From CAYLZO01 sp964387775 (lineage in GTDB: Bacteria > Chloroflexota > Anaerolineae > JAAYZQ01): a DNA stretch of 13,609 nucleotides. Under the pieces are notes generated by a model. The model did no database searches, was not told the DNA's origin, and was given only the letters and a program-made list of their open reading frames with translations. This document shows positions 6,104 to 13,609 of this stretch, in pieces. Within the stretch, counting starts at the first letter, position 1. Every line of letters begins with the position of its first letter. The position numbers and the translations under genes were made by a program. The stretch is from positions 1 to 13,609 of the forward strand of contig CAYLZO010000144.1 of assembly GCA_964387775.1 (NCBI GenBank), read 5' to 3'.

Positions 6104-6974
6104 CAGTGTGCCCGGGAAGGTGTTGCTCGGCGCGCACCAATCGGTGGCCGGCGGGGTGGAGAACGCGCTGGGGCGGGGCCTGGAGGCCGGCTGCGACACG
6201 GTCCAGATTTTCGTCAAAAACCCCAACCGCTGGGCTTCCAAGCCGCTGGCCGAGGAGAACCTGGTCGCCTTTCGGGCCGCCGTGGAGGAAACGGGCATCT
6301 GGCCGGTGTTTGCCCACGCCCTCTACCTGGTCAACCTGGCCGCCCCCGCTGAGGACCTGTGGCGCAAGTCCCTCGACGCGCTGACCGACGATCTGGCGCG
6401 CTGCGAGCAACTGGGGCTGCCGGGCCTGGTGCTCCATCCCGGCTCGCACAAAGGGGCAGGGGAAGCGGCGGGCCTGGCCCGCGTCGCCGCCGCCCTGGAC
6501 GAGGTCCACGCCCGCCTGCCTGGCTATCGAGCCCAGGTCTGGCTGGAGAACACGGCCGGCCAGGGCGACTACCTGGGCTACACCTTTGACCAACTGCGGG
6601 CCATGATCGAGGGCGTGAAGGAGCCCGAGCGGCTGGGCGTCTGCTTTGACACGGCCCACGCCTTTGCCGCCGGCTACGAGCTGCGCACGCGGGAGGGCTA
6701 CGAGGCCACCTGGGCCGAGTTCGAGCGGGCGCTGGGCCTGGCGCGGCTCAGGGCCATCCACCTCAACGATTCAAAGCGGGGGCTGGGCAGCCGCGTCGAC
6801 CGCCACGAGCACATCGGCAAGGGCGAGCTGGGCCTGGCGCCCTTTCGCTTCCTGCTGAACGATCCGCGCTTTCGCGGCATCCCCATGACCCTGGAGACGG
6901 AAAAGGGGGCGGACCTGGCCGAGGACAAGGAAAACCTGGCGGTGCTCCGCTCGCTCATCGGCGAGCCGGATTGA
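6090..6974 (+). CDS. nfo: Endonuclease IV (AP endonuclease, deoxyribonuclease IV)
   Basis: Endonuclease IV cleaves DNA 5' to abasic sites and removes 3'-blocking groups in base excision repair. The 294-residue protein is close to the usual 280-290 residues and contains all family blocks: LGAHQSVAGG (13-22), FAHALYLVNLA (74-84), LHPGSH (115-120), LENTAGQG (152-159), CFDTAHAFAAGY (185-196), HLNDSKRGLGSRVDRHEHIG (224-243) and LETEKG (268-273). The nine zinc ligands known from the E. coli enzyme all have counterparts: H76, H116, E153, D187, H190, H224, D237, H239 and E269. The ATG at 6090 overlaps the adenosyltransferase end by 14 bases and is preceded by AGGAAAAG. That overlap suggests translational coupling. 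Nothing looks damaged, and activity is very likely. Confidence 0.97.
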   Translation: MAENDSVPGKVLLGAHQSVAGGVENALGRGLEAGCDTVQIFVKNPNRWASKPLAEENLVAFRAAVEETGIWPVFAHALYLVNLAAPAEDLWRKSLDALTDDLARCEQLGLPGLVLHPGSHKGAGEAAGLARVAAALDEVHARLPGYRAQVWLENTAGQGDYLGYTFDQLRAMIEGVKEPERLGVCFDTAHAFAAGYELRTREGYEATWAEFERALGLARLRAIHLNDSKRGLGSRVDRHEHIGKGELGLAPFRFLLNDPRFRGIPMTLETEKGADLAEDKENLAVLRSLIGEPD

Positions 6975-7033
6975 CGAAAGAGCGCTCTGAGAACACACTG
7001 ATGGCAGCAATAGTTGAAGAAAAGGGGTGAAAT

Positions 7034-9487
7034 TTGAGTAAACGCAGACGCAGAACCTCCAGACGGGGAGCGAGGCGACGGCAGTCACCGGCCGACCTGG
7101 AAAAGTACTTTCGCCGGGCCGACAACCTGATCAATCACGGTCGCGCCCAGGACGCCGTCGAGTTCCTGGAGCCGCTCCTGGACGAATACCCGCAGGCGGC
7201 TAATCTCCACTACTACCTGGGCTATGCCTACACCAAGGCCGGACAGCTATGGCAGGGATTGCAAGGGTACGAGGAGGCGATGCGGCTCAGCCGAGATCCG
7301 GGGCTGTGGCTGCCCTTGGCCTCTCTCTACCTGGAACTGGGACAGAAGGCCCACGCCCTGCAGGCCTTCCGCCAGGCGATCAAGCACGAATCTGAGGCGC
7401 CGACCGTCGGCGACGTGCCGGGGATGGTCTCGGTACTGGAGCGAGACGTCCAGCGCATGGCGGACGAGATCGGCCTGTCGTTCTCGCGCATGGAAAAGGG
7501 GCTACGCTTCATGGAGGAGGGCCAACGGGCCTTGCAGCAGGGAGATTACCCGGCCTCCATCCGGGCCAATCGCCGTGCGAGCCGGTTCCTGAAGGACTGG
7601 CCGCCGCCGCACAACAACCTCTCACTGACCCTCTTTTTCGACGGCCAGCCGAGAGAGGCCGTCGAGATGGCGCGGCGGGTCCTGGAGCGACATCCGGAGA
7701 ACGTGCAGGCCCTGAGCAACGCCATCCGCTACCTGGCCTGGACGGGACGGGAAGAGGAAGCGCAGGCCCTGTGGACCGAGTTGCGCGAGATCGAGCCTCA
7801 GGGCGAAGACGCGCGCCTCAAGGCGGCTGAGGCGGCCGCCGTTATGCAAGACGACGAATCCGTCTATGAACTGCTCAAGCCCGTAAAGAAGGCGCGCGAC
7901 GTGCGGCCCGACATCCCCGGCCTGGACCGTCGTGTACAGCTCTTCCTGGCTGTGGCCGAGGCGAATCTGGGCAAACAAAGAGCCGCGCGCCGCCGGCTGC
8001 GTAGGTTGCTGCCCAACCGGCCGGAGCTCCAGAGCTGGCTGGATGATCTCAAGGAGGGGTATCCGGGCCCGGGCTGGGCTGTGCGGTTCCCTTATTTCAG
8101 CAGTACAGAACTCTTGCCCGCTGCCCGCCTCGAGGAGTTCGTCGAGCTGGTGGACCGTGAGGACGAGATATCGCCCCGGCGGTTCGAGCGGGCTGTGACC
8201 GACTTTGTCGAGCGCTTTCCCCAGATCGTGCGCATGGCCGAGAAGCTGATCTGGGAAGAGATGCAGGTCGATGCGGGCATTGCCATCCTGGCGACCGTTG
8301 GCACGCCGGCGGCCCACGCGGCGCTGCGGCGCTTTGGTTTGAGCCAGGCCGGTGACTATGAGGCCCGCAGCCGTGCCCTCTTTGCCCTGCTGGAGGCCGG
8401 CGAAATTGCACAAGGGGAGAGGGTGCGCGTCTGGCGCGAGGGAAAATGGCAGGAAGTCCAGTTGCGCCGGCAGTTGATCACCGAGGAGGCCGAGTCGGAG
8501 TACGCTCCCCAGGTGGCTGAGCTGATGAACAGCGGGGTGGCGGCGCTTCAGGCCGGGGATCTTGGGCGAGGCGAGCAGTTGCTCCGCCGCGCGATCGAGT
8601 TGGAACCCCGGGCCAAGGAAGCCTACAACAACCTGGGCACCGTCTACGCCCGGCGCGGCGAGCACGAGCAGGCCAAAGAGATGTTCCGGGCAGCCCTGGA
8701 CGTGGACCCGCTCTATGCCCATCCCCGCTGCAACCTGGCTGCCTATCTACTGGACGATGACGACGTAGACGCGGCCATAGAAATACTCAAGCCCCTGGCC
8801 GACGCGACCCGTTTTCATCCCCGGGACATGGCCTTTTACGCCTACACCCAGGCCCGCATCTTTATCGCGCAGGATGACTTCAAAGCCGCCGAAGACTCGC
8901 TAGCACTGGCGCTGGAGATGTGGCCGGACTATGAGTTGGCGCAGGATTTGTTGGACCGATTGCACAGAACCTCGCTTTTCCGAAAGGCGTACGATTCCTG
9001 GCGGGAGCAGACCCGGGAACGGGACGAAGCCTGGCGCGCCCGGCTCCAGGAAAAGCTCTCTTCACCCGAGCCCACGCTGGCCCAGACCCTGCCTTTGTAC
9101 ACCAAGGACATGCTCACGGGCATGGGCCACAAAATCCTGCCCGGGGGTGGCTGGTCAGCCTTGCGCAAAGCCGAGTTGCTCGACGAGATCGTCAAAGGGC
9201 TCACAGACGCGGAGAACCTGGCGCGGATGGTGGGCGAGTTGAGCCGAGAGGAACGGGATGCCCTGCGCCAGGTGCTGGACCAGGGCGGGGAGATGCCCTG
9301 GGAGACCTTCGACGCCGAGTACGACAACGACCTGGAGGAATCGCGCTACTGGAACTACCACGTGCCGCAGACGACGATGGGCCGCTTGCGCCTGCACGGC
9401 TTCCTGGCCGAGGCCGTGGTAGACGACGAGCTCCTCGTCACCGTGCCCCGCGAACTGCGGCCGCTGTTGGAAAAGGCGCTGGCCTAG
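7034..9487 (+). CDS. TPR-repeat protein with basic N-terminus and SAP-like/winged-helix-like C-terminus
   Basis: This 817-residue protein has no signal peptide or membrane segment. The first 16 residues are strongly basic (SKRRRRTSRRGARRRQ). Tetratricopeptide-like helical pairs follow at about 22-118, again at about 155-250, and most clearly at 493-630 (YNNLGTVYARRGEHEQAKEM at 531-550). A middle region (about 340-480) has no repeat I recognise. The C-terminal part reads like a SAP or Rho-N-type helix-turn (ILPGGGWSALRKAELLDEIV, 701-720). A winged-helix-like stretch follows, ending LVTVPRELRPLLEKAL. The start is TTG at 7034, since AGGGGTGA precedes it by about 4 bases and no ATG is near. It follows nfo by 59 bp and ends the run at a strong terminator. 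TPRs imply a protein scaffold; the basic N-terminus and SAP-like end hint at nucleic-acid contact, which is inference. Confidence 0.85.
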   Translation: MSKRRRRTSRRGARRRQSPADLEKYFRRADNLINHGRAQDAVEFLEPLLDEYPQAANLHYYLGYAYTKAGQLWQGLQGYEEAMRLSRDPGLWLPLASLYLELGQKAHALQAFRQAIKHESEAPTVGDVPGMVSVLERDVQRMADEIGLSFSRMEKGLRFMEEGQRALQQGDYPASIRANRRASRFLKDWPPPHNNLSLTLFFDGQPREAVEMARRVLERHPENVQALSNAIRYLAWTGREEEAQALWTELREIEPQGEDARLKAAEAAAVMQDDESVYELLKPVKKARDVRPDIPGLDRRVQLFLAVAEANLGKQRAARRRLRRLLPNRPELQSWLDDLKEGYPGPGWAVRFPYFSSTELLPAARLEEFVELVDREDEISPRRFERAVTDFVERFPQIVRMAEKLIWEEMQVDAGIAILATVGTPAAHAALRRFGLSQAGDYEARSRALFALLEAGEIAQGERVRVWREGKWQEVQLRRQLITEEAESEYAPQVAELMNSGVAALQAGDLGRGEQLLRRAIELEPRAKEAYNNLGTVYARRGEHEQAKEMFRAALDVDPLYAHPRCNLAAYLLDDDDVDAAIEILKPLADATRFHPRDMAFYAYTQARIFIAQDDFKAAEDSLALALEMWPDYELAQDLLDRLHRTSLFRKAYDSWREQTRERDEAWRARLQEKLSSPEPTLAQTLPLYTKDMLTGMGHKILPGGGWSALRKAELLDEIVKGLTDAENLARMVGELSREERDALRQVLDQGGEMPWETFDAEYDNDLEESRYWNYHVPQTTMGRLRLHGFLAEAVVDDELLVTVPRELRPLLEKALA

Positions 9488-9534
9488 CAGACGGCCCGTG
9501 AGATTCCACGGCGTCCTGCCCGCAAGTCTACGAC

Positions 9535-9567
9535 CGAGCGACCGGCCTGTTCCGGTCGCTCGTTTTT
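9535..9567 (+). terminator. Intrinsic terminator after the TPR gene
   Basis: GAGCGACCGG (9536-9545) pairs perfectly with CCGGTCGCTC (9552-9561) around a CCTGTT loop, and C9535-G9562 adds a further pair. TTTTT (9563-9567) follows at once. This is a textbook Rho-independent terminator 48 bases past the TPR stop. Its T tract overlaps the -35 element of the next promoter. Confidence 0.93.
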
Positions 9568-9594
9568 GTCGGAGGGGACGGCGCGTGTTATAAT
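9566..9594 (+). promoter_or_regulatory. Strong sigma70-type promoter for the CorC-like/reductase unit
   Basis: TTGTCG (-35, 9566-9571) and a perfect TATAAT (-10, 9589-9594) are 17 bases apart, and TGT directly before the -10 makes it an extended -10. The transcript should start near 9601, leaving a leader of about 32 bases before the ATG at 9633. The -35 shares its two thymines with the upstream terminator. Confidence 0.85.
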
Positions 9595-9632
9595 CTTCCC
9601 CATCTCGTTGTCCCGGGGAAGTGAGGCAAACT

Positions 9633-10967
9633 ATGGTTTGGATCGAAATCCTGGTCATTCTCCTGTTAATGATCGCCAACGGCGTCTTTGCCATGTCCGA
9701 GATTGCCGTCGTCTCGGCGCGCAAGGCCCGGCTGCGGCAACGGGCCGACGAGGGCGACGCCGCAGCAGCCGCCGCCCTCGAACTGGCCGAGGCGCCCAGC
9801 GATTTTCTGTCCACGGTCCAGATCGGCATTACGCTCATCGGCGTGCTGGCCGGCGCCTTTGGCGGGGCTACCCTTGCGGAGGAGCTGGAGGCGGCTCTGG
9901 CGGAAGTGCCGGTCATTGGCCCCTACGCCGAGGCCATCGGCGTAGGGCTGGTGGTGCTGGCCATCACCTACCTCTCCCTCGTCATCGGCGAGTTGGCGCC
10001 CAAGCGCTACGCCCTCTACAACGCCGAGCGCCTGGCTTCGCGCATCGCCGCGCCCATGCGGGCCCTGTCGAGGCTTGCGTCGCCCCTGGTCCGCTTGCTC
10101 AGCTTTTCGACGCAGGGCTTGCTCCGCATCCTGGGCGTGCACCCGGAGGAAACCCCGCCGGTAACGGAAGAGGAGATCCGGATCATGATCGAGCAGGGCG
10201 CCCGGACCGGCGTTTTTGAGCCGCTGGAGGAAGAGATGGTCGAGCACGTCTTTCGCCTGGGCAACCGCAAGGTCAGCGCCCTGATCACGCCCCGGACCGA
10301 AGTCGTCTGGCTCGATCTGGACGCCTCCCCCGACGAGATCGAGGCCAAGATCACGGGCAGCGGCCACTCCCGGTTCCCGGTGGCGCGGGGCAGCCTGGAC
10401 GACGTGCTGGGCGTGGTGCTGGCCAAGGACCTGCTGGCCCAGACGATGGCCGGCGAGCCGCTGGACCTGGAGCAGGCGGTCCAACCGGCGCCTTTCGTGC
10501 CCGAGGGGGTGCCTGCCCTGGACATGCTCCAGCAGCTCAAGGAAGCCCGGTCCAAGATCGCCCTGGTGCTCGACGAGTACGGCGGGCTGGAGGGCCTGGT
10601 CACGACCGACGACATCCTGGTTGCCCTGGTGGGTGACATCCCCGAGCTGGGGGAGGTATCCGAGCCCGAGGCGTTTCGCCGGGAGGATGGCTCGTGGCTG
10701 CTGGACGGCCTTTTGCCCCTGGACGAGTTCGAGGAGATTTTTGGCCTGCGAGACGTGCCCGCCGAGGGCACCGAGACGGTCGGCGGCCTGGTGATGACGC
10801 TATTGGGACGGATTCCGTCGGCGGGGGATCAGGTCACGTGCTGCGGGCTCAACTTCGAGGTCATGGACATGGATGGCCGTCGCGTGGACAAGGTGCTGGT
10901 CGTGCCCGAGCCCGTGGAGGCCTCGTCCGATCTTGAGGCCGAATCGGGGCCAAGCGTAAAAGAATGA
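9633..10967 (+). CDS. CNNM/CorC-type membrane protein (DUF21, two CBS domains, CorC_HlyC domain)
   Basis: This is a 444-residue inner-membrane protein of the 'hemolysin family' (CNNM/CorC/TlyC type), whose characterised members act in Mg2+ efflux or divalent-cation homeostasis. The DUF21 membrane part covers about 1-190, with hydrophobic segments near 3-25, 60-85 and 100-125. It holds the family motifs NGVFAMSEIAVVSARKARL (16-34), GITLIGVLAGAFGG (65-78) and GELAPKRYAL (119-128). A CBS pair follows (about 208-330, with SALITPRTEVVWLD and LVLDEYGGLEGLVTTDDIL). The C-terminal CorC_HlyC transporter-associated domain (about 345-425) contains VGGLVMTLLGRIPSAGD. I prefer the ATG at 9633, with GTGAGG 6 bases upstream, to the in-frame GTG at 9621. 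The reductase gene follows after 14 bp. Family is certain; 'hemolysin' is a historical label and ion specificity cannot be read from sequence. Confidence 0.94.
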   Translation: MVWIEILVILLLMIANGVFAMSEIAVVSARKARLRQRADEGDAAAAAALELAEAPSDFLSTVQIGITLIGVLAGAFGGATLAEELEAALAEVPVIGPYAEAIGVGLVVLAITYLSLVIGELAPKRYALYNAERLASRIAAPMRALSRLASPLVRLLSFSTQGLLRILGVHPEETPPVTEEEIRIMIEQGARTGVFEPLEEEMVEHVFRLGNRKVSALITPRTEVVWLDLDASPDEIEAKITGSGHSRFPVARGSLDDVLGVVLAKDLLAQTMAGEPLDLEQAVQPAPFVPEGVPALDMLQQLKEARSKIALVLDEYGGLEGLVTTDDILVALVGDIPELGEVSEPEAFRREDGSWLLDGLLPLDEFEEIFGLRDVPAEGTETVGGLVMTLLGRIPSAGDQVTCCGLNFEVMDMDGRRVDKVLVVPEPVEASSDLEAESGPSVKE

Positions 10968-10981
10968 AGGGGAGGTAGACT

Positions 10982-11968
10982 GTGACAAAACCGAACGTTT
11001 TCGTGACCCGCATCATCCCCGAGGGCGGCCTGGAGCGGATTCGCCGGGTGTGCGACGCCGAGGTCTGGCCCGAGGAACTGCCGCCCCCCCGCAACGTGCT
11101 GCTCGACAAGGTGCGCGGCGCCGACGGCCTGCTCAGCCTGCTCACCGACCCGGTGGACGCCGAGCTGCTCGACGCCGCCGGCCCCCAGCTCAAGGTTGTC
11201 AGCAACTATGCCGTGGGTTATGACAACGTGGACGTGGCGGCGGCAACGGCGCGGGGCATCCCGGTGGGCAACACGCCCGGTGTGTTGACCGACACCACGG
11301 CCGACATGGCCTTTGCCCTGCTCATGGCCGCCGCCCGCCGCATCGTCGAGGGCGCCGATTACGTGCGGGCCGGCAAGTGGCGGACCTGGGGGCCGACCCT
11401 GCTCTTGGGCCACGACGTACACGGCGCCACGCTGGGCATCATCGGCATGGGGCGCATCGGGCAGGCCGTGGCCCGGCGGGCGACCGGCTTTGGCATGCGC
11501 ATCACCTACTTTGACCCCTATTGCGACGAGAGCAAGGCGCCCTTTGTGGGCGTGGCCCTCCGTTGCGAGTTGGACGAGCTGCTGGCCGAGGCCGACTTTG
11601 TCAGCCTGCACGTGCCCCTCACCGACGAGACGCGGCACATGATTGACGCCCGGGCGCTGGCCCAGATAAAGCCCACGGCCGTGCTGGTCAATACGTCGCG
11701 GGGGCCGGTGGTGGACACCGACGCGCTGTACGACGCCCTCTCAGCAGGGCAGATTGCCTACGCGGCCCTCGACGTCACCGAGCCGGAGCCACTGCCGGGC
11801 GACCACAAGCTGCTGACGCTGGACAACTGCCTGGTGGTGCCCCACCTGGGCAGCGCCAGCCACGCCACGCGCACGCAGATGGCCGTCATGGCTGCCGAGA
11901 ACCTGCTGGCCGGCCTGCGCGGCGAGCGCCTGCCGAACTGTGTGAATCCGGAGGTCTATAAAGGATAG
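10982..11968 (+). CDS. gyaR: Glyoxylate/hydroxypyruvate reductase (D-glycerate dehydrogenase), D-2-hydroxyacid dehydrogenase family
   Basis: This is a cytosolic NAD(P)H-dependent enzyme likely reducing glyoxylate to glycolate or hydroxypyruvate to D-glycerate. The 328-residue protein matches the family length. It shows the substrate-domain loop NYAVGYDNVDV (75-85), the Rossmann motif GIIGMGRIGQAVARR (152-166), and the catalytic set R240 in NTSRGPVVD, E269 in DVTEPEP and H288 in VVPHLGSAS. D178 in YFDPY lies at the end of the second Rossmann strand, where an acidic residue would be compatible with NAD(H) use. That reading is tentative. The start is GTG at 10982, preceded by GGGGAGG with good spacing. 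It is the second gene after the CorC-like gene. Sequence separates the glyoxylate reductase branch from phosphoglycerate dehydrogenase by length and by absence of an ACT domain, but not the exact substrate preference. Confidence 0.92.
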   Translation: MTKPNVFVTRIIPEGGLERIRRVCDAEVWPEELPPPRNVLLDKVRGADGLLSLLTDPVDAELLDAAGPQLKVVSNYAVGYDNVDVAAATARGIPVGNTPGVLTDTTADMAFALLMAAARRIVEGADYVRAGKWRTWGPTLLLGHDVHGATLGIIGMGRIGQAVARRATGFGMRITYFDPYCDESKAPFVGVALRCELDELLAEADFVSLHVPLTDETRHMIDARALAQIKPTAVLVNTSRGPVVDTDALYDALSAGQIAYAALDVTEPEPLPGDHKLLTLDNCLVVPHLGSASHATRTQMAVMAAENLLAGLRGERLPNCVNPEVYKG

Positions 11969-11970
11969 CG

Positions 11971-12813
11971 CTACTCCGGCTGGCTGGGGAGGAGCCAGCG
12001 TAGCCGCTCCAGGAGGGTCCGGTAGAAGTAGGTCCGGTCCTGGAAGCGCACGAAGCGGCCCACGTTGCGGCTGGCCTGGACCGTCACCCAGTCGCCGTCC
12101 TGAAGGTCGTATTCGAGCTGGCCGTCCACCGTCAGGATGGCCTGGTGGTCGGTGTGGACCAGGATCTTGACCACGGCCCCCTGCGAGAGGACGATGGCCC
12201 GGTCCATGCTCAGGTGGGGGGCGATGGGGATGAGCAGGATGTTTTTGAGCTGGGGCGGCAGGATCGGCCCGCCGACGGCAAAGGCGTAGGCCGTCGAGCC
12301 GGTGGCGGTCGAGACGATGAGCCCGTCGGCGGCGTAGGTGGCCAAAAAGCTGCCGTCGATGTGGGTCTCCAGGCGGACCATGCGGGCCAGGCTCCCCCGG
12401 CTGACGACCACGTCGTTGAGGGCCTCGTAGCCGTGGCAGGATTCGCCGCGATGGTACTCGGCGTAGAGCATCATCCGCTCTTCGATCCAGTACTCGCCCA
12501 GCAGCAGGCGAGGCAGCACCTGGTCCCACTCGCCCGGTTCCACCTCGGCCAGGAAGCCGAGGCGGCCCATGTTTACGCCCAGCACCGGCACGTCGTTGGC
12601 GCAGCCCATGCGCGCCGCCCGCAGGATCGAGCCGTCGCCCCCCAGGGTGACCAGCAGGTCCAGGCCGTCGATCGCGCCCAGCACCGCGTCGTGGTCCCAG
12701 GTGGAGCCGATCCAGACGTCCAGGCCATGGCGCTCGCTGGCGCGGGCCATCTTTTCGGCCATCGTCTGGGTGGCAGGCAGTTTGGGGTGGTGCAAGAGCC
12801 CGATTTGTTTCAT
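11971..12813 (-). CDS. nadK: NAD kinase
   Basis: NAD kinase phosphorylates NAD+ to NADP+, the sole route to the NADP pool in most bacteria. The 280-residue protein has the diagnostic motifs: LVTLGGDGSILRAAR (54-68, with catalytic GGDG at 58-61), NMGRLGFLAE (81-90), the ALNDVVVSRG block (131-140), DGLIVSTATGSTAYAFAVGGPIL (163-185) and LTVDGQ (227-232). The ATG at 12813 begins the typical MKQIGLLHHP strand and has GAGG 8 bases upstream; the reading frame stays open further but that part is not homologous. It follows the glycosyltransferase stop by 19 bp on the same strand, so cotranscription is likely. Its stop is only 2 bp from that of the oppositely oriented reductase gene. Function is near certain. 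Confidence 0.97.
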   Translation of the reverse strand: MKQIGLLHHPKLPATQTMAEKMARASERHGLDVWIGSTWDHDAVLGAIDGLDLLVTLGGDGSILRAARMGCANDVPVLGVNMGRLGFLAEVEPGEWDQVLPRLLLGEYWIEERMMLYAEYHRGESCHGYEALNDVVVSRGSLARMVRLETHIDGSFLATYAADGLIVSTATGSTAYAFAVGGPILPPQLKNILLIPIAPHLSMDRAIVLSQGAVVKILVHTDHQAILTVDGQLEYDLQDGDWVTVQASRNVGRFVRFQDRTYFYRTLLERLRWLLPSQPE

Positions 12814-12832
12814 GGCAGCGACCTCGTATGTG

Positions 12833-13609
12833 CTATTTGACCCACCAGTCGGCCGCCACGGGGCTGCGGGGCGATGGGGTGCGCACCCGGCGGTGCGTCC
12901 AGGCATCGTAGAGGCCGTGCAGCCCCACGTAGCCGTAGCCGCCGACGTAGAGGAACAAGAAGGGGACAGCCAGGTAGTTTCCGACGGCCAGGGCCACAGC
13001 GGCGGTGGCCAGGGCGTAGCCGGCCAGGGCCAACTCGCCCAGGGTGATCCACTGAAAGGGCAGGGCGTAGCGGTTGCCGGCCCAGCGGTCGCCCCGGCCC
13101 ACAATGCGGAACTTGGGCGTGCGGCGGAAGGCGCGGTCGCCGCCCAGGAGGCCCTTGGCGATAGCGACGGTGTTGGAAAGGGCCAGCCCGGTGCCCAGCA
13201 ACGCCAAGACCGGCATCGAGGCCGCCATGCGGCGCTTCCAGTCGGGGTAGAGGTGGCGCTGCGACAGGGCGTAGGCCACCATCGGCCCCAAGGCCACCAG
13301 CCAAAAGATGGTCAGGTTGAAGGTCAGCGAGATCTGGCCCAGGAGCAGGGGCAGGATCAGCAGCAAGAGCAGCAGCGACATGGGATGGGCCAGCCACACG
13401 CCCAGGTGCAGCAACGCTTCCAGCCGGGCGGGCCAGGGCAATAATTCCTTCTCCCCTGGAGGGGCGACACCGTGCCGCGCTCCACAAGTCCCCGTTGGGG
13501 AGTACGGCGGGGCCGGGGTGAGGGGAAGATGACGCCCCTTGACCAACGCCCCGCCCAGCTTGACCAGGCATTGGGCCGCGCCGGTGGCCCAGCGGGCCTG
13601 CTGCCGCTT
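12833..13609 (-). CDS. C-terminal part of a processive family 2 glycosyltransferase (cut by the right edge)
   Basis: The gene enters from beyond the right edge; 258 residues of its C-terminus are visible, with no N-terminal catalytic domain. The first visible residues, KRQQARWATG, contain the QxxRW motif (QQARW at visible residues 3-7) that binds the acceptor in cellulose-synthase-like GT2 enzymes. Four or five membrane segments follow (about 75-92, 97-116, 128-147, 187-210 and 213-235). The RTPKF motif (163-167) before the last pair is common in this group. The enzyme would build a polysaccharide on the cytoplasmic face and pass it through the membrane. Visible residues 27-57 (HLPLTPAPPYSP...) do not fit the family and appear to derive from an inserted palindromic repeat. 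NAD kinase follows after 19 bp. The class is confident; the polymer is not known. Confidence 0.85.
   Translation of the reverse strand, partial: KRQQARWATGAAQCLVKLGGALVKGRHLPLTPAPPYSPTGTCGARHGVAPPGEKELLPWPARLEALLHLGVWLAHPMSLLLLLLILPLLLGQISLTFNLTIFWLVALGPMVAYALSQRHLYPDWKRRMAASMPVLALLGTGLALSNTVAIAKGLLGGDRAFRRTPKFRIVGRGDRWAGNRYALPFQWITLGELALAGYALATAAVALAVGNYLAVPFLFLYVGGYGYVGLHGLYDAWTHRRVRTPSPRSPVAADWWVK
13439..13531 (-). repeat. Palindrome-rich dispersed repeat inserted in frame in the glycosyltransferase gene
   Basis: This stretch of about 93 bases contains two short hairpins: CCCC/GGGG at 13453-13464 and at 13490-13500. Its ends are imperfectly inverted (CTTCTCCCCT against AGGGGAAGAT). On the minus strand it reads CTTCCCCTCACCCCGGCCC onward, the style of the CCCCTCACCCC/CTCCCC-GGGGAG repeats common in bacterial intergenic DNA. 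It translates to a proline-rich, non-conserved 31-residue stretch without a stop. The exact ends are estimated from where the protein stops looking like its family. Confidence 0.6.

Noticed and set aside
6979..6988. A 10-base perfect palindrome (AGAGCGCTCT) after nfo
   Set aside because: It has no loop and no T tract, so it cannot form a useful terminator. As an operator it has no supporting partner site.
7622..8722. A 366-codon minus-strand open frame opposite the TPR gene
   Set aside because: The TPR frame has repeat periodicity and a ribosome-binding site; this frame has neither and looks like a codon-bias shadow.
11979..11999. A 7-bp stem near the end of nadK as a bidirectional terminator
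   Set aside because: It is inside coding sequence, with a G-rich loop and no T tract on either side.
12145..12840. A plus-strand open frame opposite NAD kinase
   Set aside because: NAD kinase carries all its catalytic motifs on the other strand; this translation is Gly/Gln/Asp-rich with no domain.
12814..13104. An N-terminal extension of NAD kinase upstream of 12813
   Set aside because: The extra residues are a Trp/Pro/Ser-rich shadow of the glycosyltransferase gene; the family N-terminus starts at MKQIGLLHHP.

Overview
This is a gene-dense, GC-rich bacterial window of about 13.6 kb. It encodes ten protein genes: nine complete and one cut by the right edge. I see no rRNA, tRNA, CRISPR array, transposase or phage gene. 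Every gene is full length in one frame. The gene set and several dispersed non-coding repeats of kinds I associate with filamentous anoxygenic and anaerobic lineages suggest Chloroflexota, perhaps Anaerolineae. That assignment is inference; there is no marker gene here to prove it.

Layout. (1) A minus-strand pair at 57-2315 encodes an M3-family oligoendopeptidase followed 30 bp later by a small DUF4332 helix-hairpin-helix protein. A sigma70-type promoter and a possible 10-codon leader ORF precede it. (2) Divergent from it, 2511-4781 encodes a 756-residue protein with the layout of a Zn-ribbon DNA methylase (COG1743/DUF1156-like). Its catalytic motifs are eroded and it ends in a sliding-clamp-binding-like pentapeptide, QLPLF. 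It starts almost at its predicted transcription start. (3) A plus-strand run at 4898-9487 encodes a DJ-1/PfpI protein, a PduO-type cobalamin adenosyltransferase, endonuclease IV (nfo) and an 817-residue TPR protein, and closes with a textbook intrinsic terminator. (4) A second plus-strand unit at 9566-11968 has a strong promoter overlapping that terminator, then a CNNM/CorC-type membrane protein and a glyoxylate/hydroxypyruvate reductase. (5) A minus-strand pair at 11971-13609 encodes the C-terminal part of a processive GT2 glycosyltransferase followed by NAD kinase. It converges on the reductase with only 2 bp between stop codons.

Most genes are housekeeping: peptide turnover, B12 cofactor assembly, base excision repair, NADP synthesis, 2-hydroxyacid metabolism and envelope polysaccharide synthesis. 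The most unusual items are the degenerate methylase-like protein with a clamp motif; three promoters sharing a TTGTC(G/T)-17 bp-TATA(A/C)T architecture; and two places where dispersed repeat DNA appears to have become coding sequence, namely the adenosyltransferase C-terminal tail and a roughly 31-residue insert inside the glycosyltransferase.
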